Below, piece by piece: positions 1-11,788 of a stretch of DNA of 64,000 nucleotides (position 1 is the stretch's first letter; every line of letters starts with the position of its first letter). The notes beneath the pieces are model-generated. The model was given only the letters and a program-made list of their open reading frames with translations. It was not told the DNA's origin and made no database searches. The stretch spans positions 160,001 through 224,000 of the forward strand of contig JAXCGZ010007570.1 of NCBI GenBank assembly GCA_037179515.1, in the 5' to 3' direction. Origin of the DNA: Halocaridina rubra. Its lineage: Eukaryota; Arthropoda; Malacostraca; Decapoda; Atyidae. A program made the translations under genes and the position numbers.

Positions 1-695
1 TGACTACTCGGTGGCTGGAGTACAACTTCAAGAGACAGAAAATGAGAGAGATCTAGGAGTAAATATACTGGCATTTTTGTCTCCAGAAATACATATAAAT
101 GGCATAGTAAGGGCAGCATATGCATTCTTATCAAATGTAAGGGTAGCCCTCAGGCACATGGACAAGGAAATGTTCAGAAATATTTATGTAACCTATGTGA
201 GGCCAAAACTCGAATATGCAGCCCCCTTTTGGAATCCACACTTGAAAAAGCACATAGCTAAGCTTGAAAAAGTTCAAAGACATGCCACGATACTGGTGCC
301 AGAAATACGCAATCTCAGTTATGATGAGAGGCTGAGGGAATTAGACTTACCATCACTCGAAGCTAGAAGATTGAGGGGGATATGGTGACAGTCTTTAAAT
401 TCCTAATGGTTATGATAGAGTGGATAGGGATCTATATTTTGATATGACAGGCTCTAGAACTAGAGGTCATAGTTTGAAGCTTCGTAAGAAAACTTCTTTG
501 CAGGATGTAAGGAAATACTTTTTCAATGTAAGAGTAGTTGATAATTGGAATTGGCTAAGCGAGGAGGTAGTTAATGCTATCTCAATCCATAGTTTTAAGG
601 ACAGGTATGATAAGTATCACTAAGTATAAAATGGAACCGATCAAGAGACGGGAAGATACGAGCTTTGGGCTCTTTCCCGTAAACACAATTAGGTA
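1..695 (+). mobile_element. LINE copy L1: 3' end of CR1-group retrotransposon (broken)
   Basis: This fragment encodes the last ~205 residues of the CR1-group ORF2 protein (numbering from the intact copy at 19985-24893), cut by the window edge on its left. The reading frame is open from 11 to 388, is then lost by a small indel near 365-412, and resumes at 420-623. The C-terminal signature YDERLRELDLPSLEARR and the ending KDRYDKYH are shared with every other copy. After the stop come the short 3' UTR with the hairpin-forming segment (about 643-677) and the tail AATTAGGTAA. It cannot make a functional protein. Confidence 0.9.
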
Positions 696-703
696 AGTAC
701 ACA

Positions 704-2243
704 TACAACCTTACAGCCACAGAGGTATGCAAAGCGCTGATGGATTTAGATGTTTATAAAGCCACACCTCCTGATGACATATCCCCTCATGTACTTATAA
801 AATGTGCAAACTCAATATCAGTGGCACTGGGTATCATATTTAAAAAGTCACTGGAGTCAGGGGAGATTCCAAGATGCTGGAAACAAGCAAATGTGATACC
901 TATCTTCAAAAAGGGAAGGAACTATAGACCAGTTTCCCTGAGCAGCATAGTTTGCAAAGTTATGGAGAAACTACTAAGGAAACATATCTCTCTTCACTTG
1001 GAAGCCTTCAACTTTTTGCCAGTGAGGCAACATGGCTTCAGAGAAGGAAGATCAACAGTAACAAACTTATTAGAATTTTATGATGAGCTAAGCTGAATCT
1101 TACAGGAAAGAGAGGACTTTGCAGATTGCATATTCCTAGACTTCCAGAAAGCATTTGACACTGTTCCACATGGGAGACTTATTAGGAAGCTGCAAGCAAT
1201 GGCTAGAATAGGTGGACTTGTCTTGGAATGGATAAAATCTTACTTAGAAGGAAGGGAACAGAGGGTTAGAGTAAGACACTCATTGTCTGAATGGAGAAGA
1301 GTTAGTAGTGGAGTTCCACATTGTTTAGTTTTAGGGCCACTTTTGTTCCTTGTATATGTAAATGACCTACCAGAGTCTGTAAATTCATTCATGAATATGT
1401 TTGCAGATGATGCAAAGATTGTGAAAAAAGTAAAAAATGAGAACAATGGTAGAGAACTTCAGGAAGATCTAAATAGTCTGCATGAGTGGTCAGAAAAGTG
1501 GCTAATGAAATTCAGTACTTCAGAATGTAAGGTAATGAGAATGGGTACAAGTGCAAGAAGGCCCAAGCTTGACTACTCGGTGTCTGGAGTACAACTTCAA
1601 GAGACAGAAAATGAGAGAGATCTAGGAGTAAACATACTGGCAGATTTGTCTCCAGAAATGCATATAAATGGCATAGTAAGGGCAGTATATGCATTGTTTT
1701 CAAATGTAAGGGTAGCCTTCAGGCACATGGACAAGGAAGTGTTCAGAAATATTTATGTAACCTATGTGAGGCCAAAACTCGAATATTCAGCCCCCTTTTG
1801 GAATCCACACTTGAAAAAGCACATAGCTAAGCTTGAAAAATTCCAAAGACATGCCACGAAACTGGTGCCAGAAATACGCAATCTCAGTTATGATGAGAGG
1901 CTGAGGGAATTAGATTTACCATCACTCGAAGGTAGAAGATTGATGTTGGATATGGTGACAGTCTTTAAATTCCTTCATGGTTATGATAGAGTGGATAGGG
2001 ATCGATATTTTGATATGGCAGGCTCTAGACCTAGAGGTCATAGCTTGAAGCTTCGTAAGAAAACTTCTTTGCAGGATGTAAGAAAATACTTTTTCAGTGT
2101 AAGAGTAGTTGATAATTGGAATTGGCTATCTCAATCCATAGTTTTAAGGACAGGTATGATAAGTATCACTAAGTATAAAATGGAACCGATAAGAGACAGG
2201 AGGATACGAGCTTTGGGCTCTTTCCCGTAAACACAATTAGGTA
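704..2243 (+). mobile_element. LINE copy L2: 5'-truncated, broken ORF2 plus 3' UTR
   Basis: The copy starts at ORF2 residue ~441 (the NLTATEVC region) and runs to the 3' tail. The RT catalytic motif FADD is present near 1400, but the frame is closed by a stop at about 1094-1096, the VPQGS motif is changed to VPHCL, and about 21 bp are missing near 2129, so the usual C-terminus (SEEVVNAIS) is lost. Its left junction with L1 (AATTAGGTAAGTACACATAC) is repeated almost exactly at its right junction with L3, which points to tandem duplication of a ~1548-bp unit and not to two independent insertions. Confidence 0.9.
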
Positions 2244-2253
2244 AGTACACATA

Positions 2254-2512
2254 CAACATTACAGCCACAAAGGTATGCAAAGCGCTGATGGATTTAGATG
2301 TTCATAAAGCTACAGGTCCTGATAACATATCCCCTCATGTACTTACAATATGACCAAACTCAATATCATTGGCACTGGGTATCATATTCAAAAAGTCACT
2401 GGAGTTAGGGGAGATTCCATGATGCTGGAAACAAGCAAATGTGACACCTATCTTCAAAAAGGGAAGGAGGGATACGAGCTTTGGGCTCTTTCCCGTAAAC
2501 ATAATTAGGTAA
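2254..2512 (+). mobile_element. LINE copy L3: internally deleted remnant
   Basis: This begins at the same ORF2 point as L2 (residue ~441) but jumps, after the KKGR codons near 2467, straight into the 3' UTR (ACGAGCTTTGGGCTCTTTCC). About 1.35 kb is missing. The deletion endpoints share GATACG, so it looks like a microhomology-mediated deletion. Noncoding. Confidence 0.85.
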
Positions 2513-2528
2513 TTACACACACACACAG

Positions 2529-2557
<29 letters not shown>
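2513..2557 (+). repeat. (CA)n microsatellite between LINE copies L3 and L4
   Basis: A CA-dinucleotide run continues the 3' tail of L3 (GGTAATTACACACA) and ends exactly where L4 begins. Confidence 0.95.
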
Positions 2558-2559
<2 letters not shown>

Positions 2560-4488
2560 CTGGAAAAGGTATAGGAGGAGAAAAAACATAAATGCCTGGC
2601 AAACCTACAAAAGAGCAAGAAATGACTACCTAAGTAAAAGAAGAGAGGCAGAGAGAGACTATGAGAGGGACATCACCAGGAAGGCTAAAGAAAATCCTAA
2701 GCTTTTCCACAGCTTTATCAGAGGAAAACTGAAGGTAAAAGAACAGGTTTTAAGGCTAAAGAGAGCGGATGGAAGCATCACTGAGACGGATGAAGAGATC
2801 TGCAAAGAATTGAACAAGGAGTTTCAGTCAGTATTTACAGTAGAAAATACCCCACCCCCTCAGATTGCAGTGATAGAAGCTCAAGGGCCGGTATTAGAGA
2901 ACATCAACCTTACAACCACAGAGGTATGCAAAGCGCTGATGGATTTAGATGTTCATAAAGCTACAGGTCCTGATGACATATCCCCTCATGTGCTTAAAAA
3001 ATGCGCAAACACAATATCAGTGGCACTAAGTATCATATTTAAGGAGTCACTGGAGTCGGGGGAGATTCCAAGATGCTGGAAACAAGCAAATGTGATACCT
3101 ATCTTCAAAAAGGGAAGGAGTGATACGGCTCTGAACTATAGACCAGTTTCCTTGACCAGCATAGTTTGCAAAGTTATGGAGAAACTACTAAGGAAACATA
3201 TCTCTCTTCACTTGGAATCCTTCAACTTTTTGTCAGTGAGGCAACATGGCTTCAGAGAAGGTAGATCAACAGTAACAAACTTATTAGAATTTTATGATGA
3301 GGTAAGCCAAATCTTACAGGAAAGAGAGGGCTGGGCAGATTGCATATTCCTAGACTTCCAGAAAGCGTTTGACACTGTTCCACATGGGAGACTTATTAGG
3401 AAGCTGCAATCAATGGCTAGAATAGGTGGAAATGTTTTGGAATGGATAAAAACTTACTTAGAAGGAAGGGAACAGAGGGTTAGAGTAAGACACTCAGTGT
3501 CTGAATGGAGAAGAGTTAGTAGTGGAGTTCCACAGGGTTCAGTTTTAGCGCCACTTTTGTTCCTTGTATATGTAAATGACCTACCAGAGTCTGTAAATTC
3601 ATTCATGAATATGTTTGCAGATGATGCAAAGATTGTGAAGAAAGTAAAAAACGAGAACAATGGTAGAGAACTTCAGGAGGATCTAAATAATCTGCATGAG
3701 TGGTCAGAAAAGTGGCTAATGAAATTCAATACTTCAAAATGTAAGGTAATGAGAATGGGTACAAGTGCAAGAAGGCCCAAGCTTGACTACTCGGTGGCTG
3801 GAGTACAACTTCAAGAGACAGAAAATGAGAGAGATCTAGGAGTAAACATACTGGCAGATTTGTCTCCAGAAATACATATAAATGGCATAGTAAGGGCAGC
3901 ATATGCATTCTTATCAAATGTAAGGGTAGCCTTCAGGCACATGGACAAGGAAATGTTCAGAAATATTTATGTAACCTATGTGAGACCAAAACTGGAATAT
4001 GCAGCCCCCTTTTGGAATCCGCACTTGAAAAAGCACATAGCTAAGCTTGAAAAAGTTCAAAGACATGCCACGAAACTGGTGCCAGAAATACGGAATCTCA
4101 GTTATGATGAGAGGCTGAGGGAATTAGACTTCCCATCACTCGAAGCTAGAAGAGTGAGGGGGGATATGGTGACAGTCTTTAAATTCCTTCATGGTTATGA
4201 TAGAGTGGATAGGGATGGATATTTTGATATGGCTGGCACTAGAGCTAGAGGTCATAGTTTGAAGCTTCGTAAGAAAACTTCTTCGCAGGATGTAAGGAAA
4301 TACTTTTTCAGTGTAAGATTAGTTGATAATTGGAATTGGCTAAGCGAGGAGGTAGTTAATGCTATCTCAATCCATAGTTTTAAGGACAGGTATGATAAGT
4401 ATCACTAAGTCTAAAATGGAACCGATCAGGAGACGGGAAGATACGAGCTTTGGGCTCTTTCCCGTAAACACAATTAGGTAACCAATTA
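2558..4488 (+). mobile_element. LINE copy L4: 5'-truncated but with an open ORF2
   Basis: This copy begins at ORF2 residue ~326 (CWKRYRRRKN) directly after the (CA)n run and is open without a stop to 4408 (TAA). It retains the linker after the endonuclease, the complete reverse transcriptase (FLDFQKAFD, SGVPQGSVL, FADDAKIV) and the C-terminal domain, then the 3' UTR hairpin and tail. The endonuclease is missing, so the protein could not act autonomously. Few substitutions separate it from L12 (for example GPLL to APLL), which suggests a young insertion. Confidence 0.92.
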
Positions 4489-4496
4489 GGTAATCA

Positions 4497-4810
4497 CAGT
4501 CTTTAAATTCCTTCATGGTTATGATAGAGTGGATAGGGATCGATATTTTGCTATGGCTGGCTCTAGAACTAGAGGTCATAGTTTGAAGCTTCGTAAGAAA
4601 ACTTCTTTGCAGGATGTAAGAAAATACTTTTTCAGTGTAAGAGTAGTTGATAATTGGAATTCGCTAAGCGAGGAGGTAGTTAATGCTCTCTCAGTCCATA
4701 GTTTTAAGGACAGGTATGATAAGTATCACTAAGTATAAAATGGAACCGATGAGGAGACGGGAAGATACGAGCTTTGGGCTCTTTCCCGTAAACACAATTA
4801 GGTAATCACA
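4497..4810 (+). mobile_element. LINE copy L5: short 3' fragment
   Basis: It covers ORF2 from residue ~862 (TVFKFLHGYDR) to the stop at 4730-4732, the 3' UTR hairpin, and two units of the tail AATTAGGTAATCAC. It begins immediately after the tail of L4 (ATTAGGTAATCACAG), giving another head-to-tail junction. Confidence 0.9.
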
Positions 4811-5735
4811 ATTAGGTAATTACACCCGGACGGAAGGTTTACGCAACTGCTTCTCTTAAAGTTTTACTTGTGTTTTTGAGTGACTAAGTGCTTAGTGGAA
4901 AACTTTACCATAATTTCCCTAATTCTGAAATCCTGCGGAGTATTGTGAGTGCAAAACTTATATTTGTTGTATGACGAGACTGTCCAAAATATTAAAGGAA
5001 AAAAAATTGAGAACATTTTCGTGAGGGGAGAGAGAAGCTGCTGTCCTGTTTTGCCTTGAAGGAAATTTAGAAGAGTTGCCAGAGGTGAAGCCATCACATC
5101 ACATTACCTAATTTTTTGTGTAAACTGGGGAAAGCTCTTAAGCCGTTTACCTGATCCTGTGGTTCCATATATTGTTAAAATCAGTATCCTTCCCATTTAT
5201 ATTAACATGTTAGTTAGTTTGATACACGAAATAATTGAATAATTAAATAAATACCAAATATCCATCTGTCAACAGTACTGAGTTAAGTTGCCAAGTAGTA
5301 CAGCTGTCTTATTTTCTTCATTTTTTTTGCTTTTCTTTTAGCTTTCTTTTTTACTATTTTTTTTATTTGTGTATATATATTGAGTTAAATGTAAAGTCTA
5401 ATCCTGTGATAACATATCTTGGTTAGTTATTGAGTTTATCAGTTAGGAAGAATATATAGCAGAAACAGGTGGGTGCCTCCTCAGACACAAATTCGAATTT
5501 TCCTTCAGGTTTGACTTTTGTTTTGTTGCATTTTTTCTCTTTATTTTTATCCTTAAATTACCATGGTCAAGTTTTTAAGTTAAGATGTGTGTTACCAGAA
5601 AAGAGATAAATTGAATCACTAAATAGCACTTATATGGAGATATAAAAATTCTGTGTGAACCTTAAATAAAAGTTTTTCTTTTTTTTTTCTCTTTCTCTTC
5701 TTCTTTCTATATTCTGTGAGAGGGAGAACATAAAA

Positions 5736-6817
5736 ATGAGGCCATCTCTGTCCCAAACCTCTCCCATCCATGGGTCGGTAGGAAGGGTAGCCATTAGGAG
5801 ACTTAAACAGAAAATCAAGAAATTTAGAGGCAATGGTTATAAGCCTTGATGAAAAAATTCGGAATATGGATGGAGAAATGAAAGAGAATGAAACACTCAG
5901 AGAGCAAATAAGATCTTTGGAGGAAGCAAATAAAGCACAAGGGCAGGAGAGAAAGGAACTAGAAAAAAGAATAAAGAAGCTGGAAGGGGAAAAGAGTCAA
6001 CTAGAATCTAGAATTTCTAAACAAGAAGATAAAAACAAACAGCTGAATGACAACCTAAAGGAATTAGATGTTAGTTCACTGCTCTCTTCTGAGAGAGACG
6101 AGATTGCTGCTTGGAATGTCCAGATTAAGGAAAACATTGAAGAGTTCAGAAAAGAGTTCCAGGGGCTGAATATGGAAAATGATGCCATGAAAACTTCCTT
6201 TGCTGATGCACTAAAGGGGAATGTGGCAGTAAAAGAGGCTGTAAAGGTGGTGGCACTGGAAAACATACAAACAGTTGACTATAAAGAGACAGTAATCGAA
6301 AAAATGAAAGACGTTGTGATGGAAAGGGCAAACCCACTCATCAGACAGGCACTTGATAAGGAGAAGACAGTGGTAATCTCAGGCATAAGTGAATCCCAGG
6401 AGCCAATATGGCAGGGGAGACTTGAAGAAAATAAAGCTAGGGTTGTAGACCTGATAAGAAAGCTTGGAGTAGTTTGTGGTCCTGAGGATATTGTAAACAT
6501 ACACCAACTAGGTAAATATTTGAGGGAAGGAAAGCCGAGACCAACAAAAGTAACCTTTGAGAGAGGGGAAACATGTAGGGAAATATTGTTGAGAAAAAAA
6601 AAGTATAAAAGACCTTCAAGAATTCAAAGAAGTGTTCATTAGACGATACAGAACACAGGAAGAGATGGGAAAGATCAAAAACTTGTTGCAAGAGGCAAGA
6701 AGGTTAAATGAGGAAAGAAATGAAGAACAGAAGAAAAATTTTCATTTCAGAGTTCTTCCAGACAAAGGGGAGATAAAGAAGATAATGACAGAAGATCAGG
6801 GGATGGGGCCTCATTAA
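5736..6817 (+). pseudogene. Frameshifted LINE ORF1 (coiled-coil/RRM-like RNA-binding protein) of L6
   Basis: This matches the 359-residue ORF1 of L12 almost throughout. A base change series near 5818-5830 destroys the frame after the first ~28 codons; the main body is open 5833-6642, and one or two extra A residues in the poly-A run near 6595-6601 shift the frame again, with the last part open at 6632-6817. The coiled-coil heptads and the VVISGISESQ strand of the RRM-like domain remain readable. The heptamer AAATTTT proposed as a frameshift site in L12 is kept at 6736-6742 in the same phase. Confidence 0.85.
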
Positions 6818-9604
6818 GATTGTTATACACAAATACTGATGGATTAGCTGGTAAGGCAGTAGAATTAAAAGATAGGATTCACAACAGTAAGGCAGATATA
6901 GTAGCAATTACAGAGACTAAGTTAAGTGAGGACATAAACAGTGTCACAGTTTTTCATAAGGGCTTCAGAATACTAAGGGTTGAAAGATCTGAGAGGACTG
7001 GTGGAGGGATAGCACTGCTCATAAGTGAAAGGATTCAAGTTGAAGAAATAAGCTTGGCTATAGAAAGTGAGTTCAAGGAATTTCTTGTTGCTCGCATAAA
7101 TACTGGGTCAAAGAGCATTATAATAGCCGTTGTATACAACCCACCAAGGAACCAAAATAGGCTTGAAGTTTATGAGGAAAGTCATATAGGTACTATTGAA
7201 GTCATAAACTCAGTTGTTAACATGGCACGGGAAAAAAAATGTAGGATTTTGATTATGGGAGACTTTAATCATAAAGAGATAGATTGGAAATCTTGACCCA
7301 CACAGTGGTGAGGACTCATTCGGGGAAAAATTCCTAGATTGCGTACAAGGAAATTTCCTACACCAACATGTAATGGAACCAACAAGGGCAAGGGGTGGGG
7401 ATGAGCCATCACTACTTGATCTAGTGTTCACAAATAATGTGTTGGATATTGAAAAAATTGAGTATGAACCACCAATTGGAAAGAGTGACCACTGTGTGTT
7501 GTTGATGGAGTATATCATTGAAGATATTCTTCCTGAGAGTAGAGGCACTGAGGACATGAGGAGGAACTATCCGAAAGGAGATTACATCAAAATGAATGAG
7601 CTTTTTACAGTTATTGACAAGGAGAACCTTATTTTACAACAAATCTGTACAAGAAATGTATGACATCTTTTGTGAGAAATATGGGAAGATAGTAGATTGC
7701 TGCATACCTGTCACCAAAGTAGGTGTAATTCATGCCAGAGAGAAATGGTTCGATAATGGGTGTAAAAGAGCTAAGGAGTGGAGAGACAAATGCTGGAAAA
7801 GGTATAGGAGGAGAAAAAACATAAATGCCTGGCAAACCTACTAAAGAGCAAGAAATGACTACGTAAGTAAAAGGAGAGAGGCAGAGAGAGACTATGAGAG
7901 GGACATCACCAGGAAGGCTAAAGAAAATCCCAAGCTTTTCCACAGCTTTATCAGAGGAAAACTGAAGGTAAAAGAACAGGTTTTAAGGCTAAAGAGAGCG
8001 GATGGAAGCATCACTGAGACGGATGAAGAGATCTGCAAAGAATTGAACAAGGAGTTTCAGTCTGTATTTACAGTAGAAAATACCCCCACCCCCTCAGATT
8101 GCAGTGATAGAAGCTCAAGGGCCGGTATTAGAGAACATCAACCTTACAACCACAGAGGTATGCAAAGCACTGATGGATTTAGATGTTCATAAAGCTACAG
8201 GTCCTGATGACATATCCCCTCATGTGCTTAAAAAATGCGCAAACTCAATACCAGTGGCACTAAGTATCATATTTAAAAAGTCACTGGAGTCAGGGGAGAT
8301 TCCAAGATGCTGGAAACAAGCAAATGTGATACCTATCTTCAAAAAGGGAAGGAGGGATACGGCTCTGAACTATAGACCAGTTTCCTTGACCAGCATAGTT
8401 TTCAAAGTTATGGAGAATCTACTAAGGAAACATATCTCTCTTCACTTGGAATCCTTCAACTTTTTGTCAGTGAGGCAACATGGCTTCAGAGAAGGTAGAT
8501 CAACAGTAACAAACATATTAGAATTTTATGATGAGGTAAGCCGAATCTTACAGGAAAGAGAGGGCTGGGAAGATTGCATATTCCTAGACTTCCAGAAAGT
8601 GTTTGACACTGTTCCACATGGGAGACTTATTAGGAAGCTGCAATCAATGGCTAGAATAGGTGGAAATGTTTTGGAATGGATAAAAACTTACTTAGAAGGA
8701 AGGGAACAGAGGGTTAGAGTAAGACACTCAGTGGTTCAGTTTTAGCGCCACTTTTATTCCTTGTATATGTAAATGACCTACCAGAGTCTGTAAATTCATT
8801 CATGAATATGTTTGCAGATGATGCAAAGATTGTGAAGAAAGTAAAAAACGAGAACAATGGTAGAGAACTTCAGGAGGATCTAAATAATCTGCATGAGTGG
8901 TCAGAAAAGTGGCTAATGAAATTCAATACTTCAAAATATAAGGTAATGAGAATGGGTACAAGTGCAAGAAGGCCCAAGCTTGACTACTCGGTGGCTGGAG
9001 TACAACTTCAAGAGACAGAAAATGAGACAGATCTAGACGTAAACATACTGGCAGATTTGTCTCCAGAAATACATATAAATGGCATAGTAAGGGCAGCATA
9101 TGCATTCTTATCAAATGTAAGGGTAGCCTTCAGGCACTTGGACAAGGAAATGTTCAGAAATATTTATGTAACCTATGTGAGACCAAAACTGGAATATGCA
9201 GCCTCCTTTTGGAATCCGCACTTGAAAAAGCACATAGCTAAGCTTGAAAAAGTTCAAAGACATGCCACGAAACTGGTGCCAGAAATACGCAATCTCAGTT
9301 ATGATGAGAGGCTGAGGGAATTAGACTTACCATCACTCGAAGCTAGAAGAGTGAGAGGGGGATAAGGTGACAGTCTTTAAATTCCTTCATGGTTATGATA
9401 GAGTGGATAGGGATCGATATTTTGATATGGCAGGCTCTAGAACTAGAGGTCAAAGTTTGAAGCTTCGTAAGTAAACTTATTTGCAGGATGTAAGGAAATA
9501 CTTTTTCAGTGTAAGAGTAGTTGATAATTGGAATTGGCTAAGCGAGGAGGTAGTTAATGCTATCTCAATCCATAGTTTTAAGGACAGGTATGATAAGTAT
9601 CACT
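6818..9604 (+). pseudogene. Multiply disrupted LINE ORF2 (endonuclease-reverse transcriptase) of L6
   Basis: Readable pieces are the endonuclease (6820-7296, with YTNTDGL, ITETKL and GDFNHKEIDW), endonuclease C-terminus (7373-7663, GKSDHCVL), linker (7596-7844), RT palm (8104-8745, FLDFQK) and RT thumb/C-terminus (8802-9365, FADD). They lie in different frames because of the indels listed for L6. No functional product is expected. Confidence 0.88.
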
Positions 9605-9699
9605 AAGTATAAAATGGAACCGATGAGGAGACGGGAAGATACGAGCTTTGGGCTCTTTCCCGTAAACACAATTAGGTAATCACAATGAGGTAATCACAC

Positions 9700-9702
<3 letters not shown>

Positions 9703-9786
<84 letters not shown>
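9703..9786. repeat. (TA)n tract between oppositely oriented LINEs L6 and L7
   Basis: About 84 bp of uninterrupted TA. It separates the tail of L6 (+) from the tail of L7 (-), so two LINE 3' ends face each other across it. Confidence 0.95.
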
Positions 9787-9789
<3 letters not shown>

Positions 9790-9790
<1 letters not shown>

Positions 9791-11502
9791 GTGTGTGTGT
9801 GATTACCTAATTGTGATTACGGGAAAGACCCCAAAGCTCGTATCTTCCTGTCTCCTGATCGGTTCCATTTTATACTTGGTGATACTTATCATACCTGTCC
9901 TTAAAACTATGGATTGAGATAGCATTAACTACCTCCTCGCTTAGCCAATTCCAATTATCAACTACTCTTACACTGAAAAAGTATTTCCTTACATCCTGCA
10001 AAGAAGTTTTCTTTCGAAGCTTCAAACTATGACCTCTAGTTCTAGAGCCAGCCATATCAAAATATCGTTCCCTATCCACTCTATCATAACCATGAAGGAA
10101 TTTAAAGACTGTCACCATATCCCCCCTCACTCTTCTAGCTTCGAGTGATGGTAAGTCTAATTCCCTCAGCCTCTCATCATAACTGAGATTGCGTATTTCT
10201 GGCACCAGTTTCGTGGCAAGTCTTTGAACTTTTTTAAGCTTAGCTATGTGCTTTTTCAAGTGCGGATTCCAAAAGGGGGCTGCATATTCGAGTTTTGGCC
10301 TCACATAGGTTACATAAATATTTCTGAACATTTCCTTGTCCATGTGCCTGAAGGCTACCCTTACATTTGATAAGAATGCATATGCTGCCCTTACTATGCC
10401 ACTTATATGTATTTCTGGAGACAAATCTGCCAGTATGTTTACTCCTAGATCTCTGTCATTTTCTGTCTCTTGAAGTTGTACTCCAGCCACCGAGTAGTCA
10501 AGCTTGGGCCTTCTTGCACTTGTACCCATTCTCACTACCTTACATTTTGAAGTATTGAATTTCATTAGCCACTTTTCTGACCACTCATGCAGATTATTTA
10601 GATCCTTCTGAAGTTCTCTACCATTGTTCTCGTTTTTTACATTCTTCACAATCTTTGCATCATCTGCAAACATATTCATGAATGAATTTACAGACTCTGG
10701 TAGGACATTTACATATACAAGGAACAAGAGTGGCCCTAAAACTGAACCCTGTGGAACTCCACTACTAACTCTTCTCCATTCAGACACTGAGTGTCTTACT
10801 CTAACCCTCTGTTCCCTTCCTTCTAAGTAAGTTTTTATCCATTCCAAGACATTTCCACCTATTCTAGCCATTGATTGCAGCTTCCTAATAAGTCTCCCAT
10901 GTGGAACAGTGTCAAATGCTTTCTGGAAGTCTAGGAATATGCAATCTGCCCAGCCCTCTCTTTCCTGTAAGATTTGGCTTACCTCATCATAAAATTCTAA
11001 TAAGTTTGTTACTGTTGATCTACCTTCTCTGAAGCCATGTTGCCTCACTGACAAAAAGTTGAAGGATTCCAAGTGAAGAGAGATATGTTTCCTTAGTAGT
11101 TTCTCCATAACTTTGCAAACTATGCTGGTCAAGGAAACTGGTCTATAGTTCAGAGCCGTATCCCTCCTTCCCTTTTTGAAGATAGGTATCACATTTGCTT
11201 GTTTCCAGCATCTTGGAATCTCCCCCGACTCCAGTGACTCCTTAAATATGATACTTAGTGCCACTGATATTGTGTTTGCACATTTTTTAAGCAGATGAGG
11301 GGATATGTCATCAGGACCTGTAGCTTTATGAACATCTAAATCCATCAGCGCTTTGCATACCTCTGTGGCTGTAAGGTTGATGTTCTCTAATACCGGCCCT
11401 TGAGGTTCTATCACTGCAATCTGAGGGGGTGGGGTATCTTCTACTGTAAATACTGACTGAAACTCCTTGTTCAATTCTTTGCAGATCTCTTCATCCATCT
11501 CA
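9790..11502 (-). mobile_element. LINE copy L7: 5'-truncated, ORF2 remainder open
   Basis: On the minus strand this runs from ORF2 residue ~401 (DEEICKELNKEF) to the 3' tail at 9790. The 542-codon ORF (9870-11498) has no interruption and includes the RT core with FADDAKIV and the full C-terminal domain; one conserved position in VYVNDLP is changed to VYVNVLP. The endonuclease is absent. Its 5' end on the minus strand abuts a (CA)n run (TG on plus, 11503-11525), which is the tail of L8. Confidence 0.92.
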
Positions 11503-11526
11503 GTGTGTGTGTGTGAGAGTGTGTGA
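11503..11526 (-). repeat. (CA)n run (minus strand) between LINE copies L8 and L7
   Basis: A short TG/AG-containing run on the plus strand equals the extended 3' tail of L8 on the minus strand; L7 begins directly after it. Confidence 0.85.
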
Positions 11527-11775
11527 TTACCTAATTGTGTTTACTTATCATACCTGTCCTTAAAACTGTGGATTCAGATAGTATTAACTACCTCCTCGCT
11601 TAGCGAATTCCAATTATCAACTACGCTTACACTGTAAAAGTATTTCCTTACATCCTGCAGAGATGTTTTATTACGAAGCTTCAAACTATGACATCCAGTT
11701 CTAGAGCCAGCCATATCAAAATACCGACCCCTATCCACTCTATCATAACCATTTAGGAATTTGAAAACTGGATAT
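11523..11775 (-). mobile_element. LINE copy L8: short 3' fragment lacking most of the 3' UTR
   Basis: A minus-strand piece covering the ORF2 end from about residue 866 to the last codons. The sequence jumps from the GATAAG codons into GTAAACACAATTAGGTAATC, so the hairpin part of the 3' UTR is deleted. It carries TAATAAAACATCTC in place of the usual AAGAAAACTTCTT, marking a subfamily also seen in L11. Confidence 0.85.
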
Positions 11776-11788
11776 TTACCGCATTGTG

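Larger units (their letters stand above)
4826..9695 (+). mobile_element. LINE copy L6: full-length but inactivated CR1-group element
   Basis: A complete element in order: 5' UTR (4826-5735, no gene-like ORF), ORF1 (ATG at 5736), ORF2 (from about 6815), 3' UTR and tail. ORF1 loses frame near 5820 and near 6598. ORF2 is broken many times: a 2-bp deletion near 7287, an indel near 7620, a stop at 7843-7845 (TAC to TAA), one extra C near 8086, a 37-bp deletion near 8735 that removes the SGVPQ motif, a shift near 9360 and a stop near 9475. It is useful as the second witness for the 5' UTR and the ORF1/ORF2 junction of the intact L12. Confidence 0.92.

Noticed and set aside
693..760. Real splice donor and acceptor making an exon from LINE sequence
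   Set aside because: The AG|GTAAGT and CTTACAG strings arise from the junction of two LINE copies; no evidence of use.
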